Positions 58,207 through 63,800 of a DNA stretch of 63,800 nucleotides are shown here, in pieces; position 1 is the first letter of the stretch; each line of letters opens with the position of its first letter. Both the position numbers and the translations under genes were made by a program. The notes under the pieces are model-generated. The model saw only the letters and a list, made by a program, of their open reading frames with translations, ran no database searches and was not told where the DNA came from. This stretch comes from CAZABP01 sp964483245 (GTDB lineage: Bacteria; Planctomycetota; UBA1135; UBA2386): assembly GCA_964483245.1 (NCBI GenBank), contig CAZABP010000026.1:1-63800 (forward strand), given 5' to 3'.

Positions 58207-60458
58207 CCCGCAGTGACTCCGCGCGGCTCGGCGCACAGCGCACGCGCCGCCGTGACGATGTCGTCCGGCTGCACGAGCACGAGGTCGGCGGCTGGTCCGA
58301 GCGGGATGTACGTGTCGACCCCGGTCACGCGCCGCAGGCGGACCCGCTCGAGTTCCGGATCCTGCGCCAGCTCGGCGAGGATCCGCGCCGACGGGCCGGC
58401 GTTCGACGCGCGGCATTCGTCGACGACCAGCACGCGGCCGACCGCCGCCGCCTGCATGCGGATCTCCGCCCATGGCAGCGGCGCGAGCCAACGCAGATCC
58501 AGCACGCGCGCGCGCAGCCCCTCCTCCTGTAGCCGCCGCCGCGCCTGCAGACTCATCGGCACCCCATTGCCGAACGTCACGATGACCAGGTCGTCGCCGT
58601 CGTTCGCGTCGTGCAGCCGCGCACTGCCCAGCCGCGCGCACTGCTCCGGCGGCGGATACGCGGTCGCCCACAGGCCGTCGTTCTTCTCGTGCAGGTCGCG
58701 CGTCATGTACAGCGCGATCGGCTCGACGAAGATGCAGACCGTGCCGTGCTGCCACGCCGCCATCGCGCAGGTGCGCAGCATCGTCACCGCGTCGTCGCCG
58801 CGCGCCGGCACCGCGATCACGACGCCGGGGATCTCGAGCAGCGCGCCGAGCGAGTTGTCGTTGTGGAAGTGCCCGCCGAACCCCTTCTGGTACCCGAGCC
58901 CCGCGATCCGCACGACCATCCCGTTGCGGAACTGCCGGTTGCTGAAGAACTGCAGCGACGCCGCCTCGCCGCGCAGCTGATCGATCGCGTTGTGCACGTA
59001 CGCGAGGTACTGGATCTCCGGGAACGGCAGCGCGCCGAGCTGCGCGAACCCCTGCGCCAGCCCGAGGATCGACGTCTCGTCGAGGATCGTGTTGAACACC
59101 CGCCCGGCGCCGAAGGCGGCGTACATCCCCTCGGTCGCGTGGTAGACGCCCCCCTTGCGCGCCACGTCCTCGCCGAACAGGAACGCCTGCGGGATCGCTG
59201 CGAACAGGTCCTTCAACGCCTGCGGGATCCGATGCGCGAGATGGCGCGGGCGCGGATCCGCCTCCGGCGGCGCGCCGCCGAACAGCAGGGCGCGTCGCTC
59301 CGCCGGCGCGACCGGCGGCGCTGCGATTGCTTCCGGGTCCGGCAGCGCCAGCGGGGCGGTGACCGCCGCCGCAGACGTGAGCCGCGGGCGCCGGCATGCC
59401 TCGTCGGCGGCGCGGGCGACGCGCGCCTCGAGTTCCGCGTACAGCGCGCGCAGCTCGGCGCGCGTCAGCGCCCCGCTCTGGAGCAGCAGCTCGACGACGC
59501 ACAGCAGCGGGTCGCGCGCCTCGTTCGCTTCGATCTCGGCGAGCGTGCGGTAGGTCGTCTCGACGTCGGTCCCGGCGTGACCCATCAGCCGCACGGTGCG
59601 CAGATGCAGGAACGTCGGCTCGCGCAGGCGCCGGCAATGCGCGATCGCAGCTGCTGCCGCCGCGTGCGCAGCGACCAGATCCCGGCCGTCCGCCGCGAAC
59701 CACGCTGCCCCGAACCGCGGCCGCACGAGCCGCGCGACGGCGTCCGGCGGTGTCGTCACCGAGATCCCGATCCCGTTGTCCTCGCAGACGAACAGCACCG
59801 GACAGCGCTGACGGTGCAGCTTCGCCGCCGCCGCCATCTGGAACCCCGCCTGCGCCGTCGCATGGTTGACCGACGCGTCGCCGAACGAGCAGAGCACGAT
59901 CGCATCGCCCGGGACCGGCAGCGGCAGCGCGAGATGGCGCATCCGCTCCAGCGCGATCGCCGTGCCGACGGCCTTGGGCAGGTGGCTCGCGATCGTGCTG
60001 GTCTGCGGCGGGATCCACAGCGCCCGGCTGCCGAACACCTTGTGGCGGCCGCCGGAGATCGGGTCTTCGGCGCTCGCGACCAGCGACAGCATCAGGTCGA
60101 ACAGCGGCGTCATGCCCGGCACCTGCGCCGCGCGGGCGAAGAACAGCGCGCCGGAGCGGTAGTGCAGGAATGCCGGATCGTCGGGGCGCGTCAGCGCGCC
60201 GAGCACGGCGTTCGGTTCGTGGCCGGCGCTGCCGATCGTGTAGTAGCCGCGCCCGCTGTCCTTGAGCTCGCGCGCCTTCAGGTCGACCAGCCGGGAGCTC
60301 AGCATCGCTTCGAACAGCGCAACCGCAGCGCGGCAGGTCAGCGCCGCCTCTGCGCGGATCGGTGCGTCGGGATCCGGCCGCGGACCGGCCGCCTCAGGTG
60401 CCTGCTCGATGTGTGTGCGCAGGCGTTCGGCGACGGCACGTTCGCGGCGGATCGACAT
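58203..60458 (-). CDS. fused alpha-beta 2-oxoacid dehydrogenase E1
   Basis: The 751-residue protein joins both E1 subunits. The alpha part (about 50-350) has LKDSGRGYYTIGSAGHE, SFGDASVNHATAQAGF (thiamine diphosphate site) and CEDNGIGISV. The beta part (about 420-745) has LFGEDVARKGGVYHAT, TILDETSILGLAQGFAQLG and LRWLAPLPWAEI. This is the 2-oxoisovalerate / branched-chain type, which decarboxylates 2-oxoacids and passes the acyl group to lipoate. No E2 or E3 gene is in the window. An FabD-like acyltransferase gene overlaps its end, suggesting branched acyl precursors. Confidence 0.88.
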   Translation of the reverse strand: MSIRRERAVAERLRTHIEQAPEAAGPRPDPDAPIRAEAALTCRAAVALFEAMLSSRLVDLKARELKDSGRGYYTIGSAGHEPNAVLGALTRPDDPAFLHYRSGALFFARAAQVPGMTPLFDLMLSLVASAEDPISGGRHKVFGSRALWIPPQTSTIASHLPKAVGTAIALERMRHLALPLPVPGDAIVLCSFGDASVNHATAQAGFQMAAAAKLHRQRCPVLFVCEDNGIGISVTTPPDAVARLVRPRFGAAWFAADGRDLVAAHAAAAAAIAHCRRLREPTFLHLRTVRLMGHAGTDVETTYRTLAEIEANEARDPLLCVVELLLQSGALTRAELRALYAELEARVARAADEACRRPRLTSAAAVTAPLALPDPEAIAAPPVAPAERRALLFGGAPPEADPRPRHLAHRIPQALKDLFAAIPQAFLFGEDVARKGGVYHATEGMYAAFGAGRVFNTILDETSILGLAQGFAQLGALPFPEIQYLAYVHNAIDQLRGEAASLQFFSNRQFRNGMVVRIAGLGYQKGFGGHFHNDNSLGALLEIPGVVIAVPARGDDAVTMLRTCAMAAWQHGTVCIFVEPIALYMTRDLHEKNDGLWATAYPPPEQCARLGSARLHDANDGDDLVIVTFGNGVPMSLQARRRLQEEGLRARVLDLRWLAPLPWAEIRMQAAAVGRVLVVDECRASNAGPSARILAELAQDPELERVRLRRVTGVDTYIPLGPAADLVLVQPDDIVTAARALCAEPRGVTAG

Positions 60459-60474
60459 CGACGGTTCTCGGATC

Positions 60475-60506
60475 GTCGCGCGGCAACGACCGCAGCGCCG
60501 CGCGAC
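60475..60506. promoter_or_regulatory. 10-bp perfect hairpin between divergent genes
   Basis: GTCGCGCGGC (60475-60484) pairs perfectly with GCCGCGCGAC (60497-60506) with a 12-nt loop, in the gap between the E1 gene start (60458) and the antiporter start (60652). It could be an operator or an mRNA hairpin near the E1 start; no function can be read. Confidence 0.3.
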
Positions 60507-60651
60507 GAGCGCCCTCGGCGCCGCTGCGGCGGTGACGTTCGCGACCGGCGCGGAAGATCAGTTCTCTTGCAGGCTTCCTTCGGCGGCGCGGTGGCGTTGA
60601 ATGCGGCAGCGCGCAGCAGGAGGCTGTGATGCGCGGAGGATAGCCACCCCC

Positions 60652-62661
60652 TTGCTGCTGAGTCTCGACCCGATCCTGCTCGACCTGGCGCTGGTGCTCG
60701 GGTTGTGCATCGCGGTGTCGATGTTGTTCCACCGGCTGCGGCTGCCGCCGGTGGTCGGGTACCTGACAGCCGGCGCCGTGCTCGGCCCGCGGACGCTCGG
60801 GTTGATCGGCCACGAGGAGCTGGTGCGGCAGCTCGCCGAGTTCGGCGTCGTCGTGCTGCTGTTCACGGTCGGACTGGAGCTGTCGTTCGGCGAGCTGCGG
60901 CGGATGCAGCGGTCGGTCGCGATCGGTGGCCTGTGGCAGATCACGTTGACGATCCTGCTCGGGGCCGCCGCATCTGCGCTCACCGGGCTCGGCCTCGGAC
61001 CGAGCCTGTTCGTCGGCATGCTGCTGGCGATGTCGAGCACGGCGGCCGTCACCAAGCTGCTGCTCGACCGCGCGCTGATCGGCGCGCCGCCCGGCCGGTT
61101 CGCGGTCGCGATCTGCGTCGCGCAGGACCTCGCCGTCGTCCCGTTCATGCTGACGCTGCCGCTGCTGGCCGGGCGCGGCGACTTCCTGAGCGTGCTCGGC
61201 GAGACCGGGCTCAGCATGCTCTGGCTCGCCGTGACGATCGGGGTCGGCTACTTCGTCGTCCGCCACGTGCTCGATCTGGTGGCGCGGACCCGCAGCCGCG
61301 AGATGCTGGTGCTGACGCTGATCACGCTGTGCCTCGCGATCGCGATCGTGACCTCGCAGCTCGGGCTGTCGCTGGCGCTGGGCGCGTTCGTCGCCGGGGC
61401 GTTGATCGCGAGCACCGACTACCAGCACCAGGCGGTCGGGGAGATCGAGCCGTTCCGCGACGCGCTGGCGAGTCTGTTCTTCGTCAGCATCGGGATGCTG
61501 TTCGACCCGCGCGTGCTGGTCGAACGGCCGCTGCTCGTCGTGCTGGCGCTGGTCGCGGTCGTGATCGGCAAGGCGGCGATCGTGGTCGTCGCCGGCGGCC
61601 GGGTCGGCCTGCCGCGCTGGGTCTCGGTCCGTTCCGGACTGATGCTGGCGCAGGTTGGTGAGTTCTCGTTCGTACTCGTGCAGGCGGCGGCGCCGCTCGC
61701 GCTGCTGCCGGAGCGGTTCGAATCGCTGTTCCTGGTCGTCGCCGTGCTGTCGATCGCGCTGACGCCGGCGTCGTTCGCGCTCGGGCGCCTGCTGACGCAG
61801 CGCCGTGGTGGCAGCTACCGCGGCAGTGGTGAGTACACGCTGCGCGACCACGCGATCATCATCGGCTTCGGTCCGACCGGGCAGTCGCTGGCGCGGGCGA
61901 TGCAGGCGCTCGACCTGCGCTACGTCGCGATCGAGATGAACGCCGCCACGGTCAAGGCCTGCAAGGCCAAGGGGGTGCCGATCTTCGTCGGCGACGCGAC
62001 GCGCGCCGGCGTGTTGCGCGCGGCCGCCGTCGACGGTGCGCGGCTGCTCGTGCTGGCGATGAACGATGCCGAGGCGACGCGCCGCGCGGTGACGCTCGCG
62101 CGGCGCTTGAATCCGCGCATCCGGATCCTGGCACGGACCGCGTTCATCTCCGAGGTCGCGCCGCTGCAGGACCTCGGCGTCGACGACATCGTGCCGCAGG
62201 AGCTCGAGACTTCGGTCGAGATCATCGTGCGCGTCCTGCGCGCGTATCTGGTCGCGGACGATCAGATCGGCCGGCTGGTGCGCGACGTGCGCGAGGAGGC
62301 GTGCGGCGTCAAGCGGAGCGAGCGCACGTTCGAAGCGGCGCGCCGTTCGATCGAGTCGTTCGTGCCGGGGCTCGGCGTCGAGGTCTGGCGCATCGAGCCT
62401 GGCAGCGTCGCCGCCGGCCACACGCTGGCCGAGCTCGAGATGCGCAAGACCACCGCGTGCACGCTGGTCGCGCTGCGCCGGGGCAGCGACGTCCGCTACG
62501 ACCTCGGGCCGGACACGAAGCTCGAAGCAGGGGACACCGTCGTCGTGATCGGCCCGAACTCGCGGCTGACGCAGGCCTCCGCGATGTTCCGCGGCGTCGC
62601 GACCACCGCGCCGCGAATCGGTGAGGCGCTTGGCCCCGGCCCGGACGCTGGCCTACAGTGA
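60652..62661 (+). CDS. KefB/KefC-type CPA2 cation:proton antiporter with TrkA domains
   Basis: The protein is about 669 residues from a TTG at 60652, preceded by GGAGGA; an ATG at 60601 is in frame but adds non-homologous residues. About 12 membrane segments fill residues 1-375 (HRLRLPPVVGYLTAGAVLGP, LLLFTVGLELSFGELR, MSSTAAVTKLL, FVSIGMLFDPRVL). A TrkA-N domain follows (about 400-515; HAIIIGFGPTGQSLARAM, the NAD-binding glycine motif; VGDATRAGVLRAA). A TrkA-C domain is at the end (LEAGDTVVVIGP). It is an inner-membrane K+ or Na+/H+ exchanger. The divergent upstream region has a perfect 10-bp hairpin (60475-60506). Confidence 0.88.
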   Translation: MLLSLDPILLDLALVLGLCIAVSMLFHRLRLPPVVGYLTAGAVLGPRTLGLIGHEELVRQLAEFGVVVLLFTVGLELSFGELRRMQRSVAIGGLWQITLTILLGAAASALTGLGLGPSLFVGMLLAMSSTAAVTKLLLDRALIGAPPGRFAVAICVAQDLAVVPFMLTLPLLAGRGDFLSVLGETGLSMLWLAVTIGVGYFVVRHVLDLVARTRSREMLVLTLITLCLAIAIVTSQLGLSLALGAFVAGALIASTDYQHQAVGEIEPFRDALASLFFVSIGMLFDPRVLVERPLLVVLALVAVVIGKAAIVVVAGGRVGLPRWVSVRSGLMLAQVGEFSFVLVQAAAPLALLPERFESLFLVVAVLSIALTPASFALGRLLTQRRGGSYRGSGEYTLRDHAIIIGFGPTGQSLARAMQALDLRYVAIEMNAATVKACKAKGVPIFVGDATRAGVLRAAAVDGARLLVLAMNDAEATRRAVTLARRLNPRIRILARTAFISEVAPLQDLGVDDIVPQELETSVEIIVRVLRAYLVADDQIGRLVRDVREEACGVKRSERTFEAARRSIESFVPGLGVEVWRIEPGSVAAGHTLAELEMRKTTACTLVALRRGSDVRYDLGPDTKLEAGDTVVVIGPNSRLTQASAMFRGVATTAPRIGEALGPGPDAGLQ

Positions 62662-62757
62662 CCCGCTGACGGGCGTCCTGGTCCGGAGGAGTCTGCGCGG
62701 TTGCAGCGATTGCAGCGCGCGCACGCTCCGGACCGCAGGCGGCCGCAGGAGACCCCG

Positions 62758-63800
62758 ATGCCGCCGCAACGTCCGACCCCGCCCGACGAGCGTGAGCGCT
62801 CCACCCCGGATCGCCCCGGTCCGCGGCGCAGCCTGCCGGGGTTCTACGTGTTCCTGGCGGTCGTCCTGATGCTGCTGTGGGTCTCCACGCTGGCTGGCGG
62901 CTCGCAGCACGTGATCCCGTACAGCCTGTTCAAGCAGTACGTCAGCCGCGGCGAAGTGACCGAGGCGAAGATCGACCCGGACCAGATCACCGGCAAGATC
63001 ACGCCAAAGCAGGGGGAGGTCGAAGGCCTCGCGCCGCCGGAAGCCAAGGACACGCGTGGCACCGACCTGCCGAGGGAGGCATTCGAATTCCGGACCACGC
63101 GCGTGCTGGAGGATCCCAAGCTCGTCGAAGAGCTCGAGCGGCAGGGGGTGAAGTTCACCGGCGAACGGCCCGGGTTCCTGAGCCAGTTCTTCTGGGGCTG
63201 GATCCTGCCGCTGGTGTTGCTGGTGTTCCTGTTCATGCTGCTGTTCCGGCGCTCGTCCGGACCGTCGCTGCTCAGCATGGGGAAGAGCCGCGCCAAGCTC
63301 GTCGCCGTGCGCGAGACCGGCGTTTCGTTCGAGGACGTCGCCGGCTGCGTCGAGGCGAAGGAGGAGCTGCAGGAGGTGGTCGACTTCCTGCGCAATCCGG
63401 ATCGCTACCGCCGGCTCGGCGCCAAGATCCCCAAGGGCGTGCTGCTGATCGGGCCGCCCGGGACCGGCAAGACGCTGCTCGCGCGCGCGGTCGCGGGTGA
63501 GGCGGAGGTGCCGTTCTTCTCGCTCAGCGGCAGCGACTTCGTCGAGATGTTCGTCGGTGTCGGCGCCGCGCGCGTGCGCGATCTGTTCGTGCAGGCGGTG
63601 CAGAAGGCGCCGTGCATCATCTTCATCGACGAGCTGGACGCGATCGGACGCCAGCGCGGGGTCCACCTCGGCGTCGTCAACGACGAGCGCGAGCAGACCC
63701 TCAACCAGCTGCTCGTCGAGATGGACGGCTTCGAGTCGAACGACGGCGTCATCCTCATCGCCGCCACCAACCGGCCCGAGATCCTCGATCCGGCGCTGCT
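62758..63800 (+). CDS. ftsH: ATP-dependent zinc metalloprotease FtsH, 3' end beyond window
   Basis: The ATG at 62758 follows an AGGAGA ribosome-binding site. About 347 residues are visible. A membrane segment (about 27-45), an FtsH extracellular domain with an unusual insert (about residues 80-125, KITPKQGEVEGLAPPE), a second membrane segment (145-164) and the AAA domain follow. Walker A is GPPGTGKT (232-239), Walker B IDELDAIG (Asp291, Glu292), and the sequence breaks off in the second region of homology, ATNRPEILDPAL. The zinc site HEXGH lies beyond the window. FtsH degrades membrane and short-lived proteins. It is 96 bp after the antiporter gene. Confidence 0.94.
   Translation, partial: MPPQRPTPPDERERSTPDRPGPRRSLPGFYVFLAVVLMLLWVSTLAGGSQHVIPYSLFKQYVSRGEVTEAKIDPDQITGKITPKQGEVEGLAPPEAKDTRGTDLPREAFEFRTTRVLEDPKLVEELERQGVKFTGERPGFLSQFFWGWILPLVLLVFLFMLLFRRSSGPSLLSMGKSRAKLVAVRETGVSFEDVAGCVEAKEELQEVVDFLRNPDRYRRLGAKIPKGVLLIGPPGTGKTLLARAVAGEAEVPFFSLSGSDFVEMFVGVGAARVRDLFVQAVQKAPCIIFIDELDAIGRQRGVHLGVVNDEREQTLNQLLVEMDGFESNDGVILIAATNRPEILDPAL

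Noticed and set aside
57196..60018. A 940-residue minus-strand protein containing the acyltransferase
   Set aside because: The upstream part is the E1 gene read in the wrong frame. The real start of the acyltransferase is the ATG at 58206, overlapping the E1 stop.
60394..62421. A 675-codon minus-strand open frame opposite the antiporter
   Set aside because: Shadow frame with Arg/Gln/His/Asp repeats and no family; the plus strand has clear CPA2 and TrkA motifs.
1..63800. CRISPR array, tRNA, rRNA, riboswitch or prophage
   Set aside because: No regularly spaced direct repeats, no CCA-ending cloverleaf or conserved rRNA segment, no riboswitch aptamer and no phage structural genes were recognised. 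Small non-coding RNAs cannot be excluded by reading.

Overview
The window is 63.8 kb of very GC-rich bacterial DNA, densely packed with genes on both strands. There is no rRNA, tRNA or CRISPR array that I can recognise. A partial DUF1573-type protein, kelch and HEAT-repeat secreted proteins, two secreted paralogues ending in a G[AS]S.TSW..[VI]PLPL...PGC domain, a signal peptidase I with a large insert, an ECF sigma/FecR-like pair and tandem S46 peptidases together suggest a Planctomycetota chromosome, probably an uncultured or deep lineage. This is inference from gene content. Most start codons lack a strong Shine-Dalgarno sequence, GTG and TTG starts are frequent, and ATGA overlaps are the usual operon junction.

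Layout. 1-3.1 kb: three genes of visibly lower GC (truncated DUF1573 protein, small Cys-rich exported protein, kelch protein). 3.1-8.3 kb: a HIT/GalT-like gene divergent from fmt-rsmB-lipoprotein, a TIM-barrel sugar isomerase-like gene and a small Cys/His protein. 8.2-11.3 kb: an Hpt phosphotransfer protein, a LeuA-like synthase and, divergently, aspartokinase. 11.5-18.9 kb: a hypothetical protein, signal peptidase I, a CBM9-like protein, an AT-hook-like protein, a class IV aminotransferase and purF. 19-23.9 kb: a polyprenol-mannose synthase-like glycosyltransferase with an O-methyltransferase, divergent from pyrE, a flavin reductase, a nucleotidyltransferase-nitroreductase fusion and an outer-membrane-type lipoprotein. 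23.9-27.4 kb: a periplasmic-binding-like lipoprotein and the two secreted paralogues.

27.7-37.4 kb is the most system-like part. A type III polyketide synthase, a lipoprotein and a YceI-domain protein form one operon. An RND/MMPL-type exporter, an FAD-dependent oxidoreductase, a second YceI-like protein and a sensor kinase form the divergent operon. A sigma-54 activator of the NtrC family lies tail-to-tail beyond the polyketide synthase. I infer a regulated pathway that makes, modifies, carries and exports a polyketide lipid.

37.4-40.4 kb carries a MocR-type regulator with pdxS and pdxT (vitamin B6), with a likely direct-repeat operator. 40.4-45.4 kb has a glycosyltransferase, a carboxypeptidase-regulatory-domain protein, a bifunctional beta-oxidation enzyme and the decayed remains of an acyltransferase-GNAT gene. 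45.5-49.4 kb has an ECF sigma factor, its FecR-like partner and a HEAT-repeat protein. 49.4-50.5 kb is a REP-associated tyrosine transposase (RAYT) unit with terminal inverted repeats and flanking direct repeats. 50.5-56.7 kb holds three tandem S46 dipeptidyl-peptidase genes. 56.7-63.8 kb holds a VOC protein, an acyltransferase paired with a fused alpha/beta 2-oxoacid dehydrogenase E1, a KefB-like antiporter and the first part of ftsH.

Several palindromic repeat families are scattered between genes. They include a two-copy REPIN-like element (6.8 and 18.9 kb), a perfect 23-bp inverted repeat (6.9 kb), a 161-bp inverted-repeat element (11.3 kb) and a GGGGTCTGACCCC motif that recurs near the RAYT unit and supplies gene stop codons.
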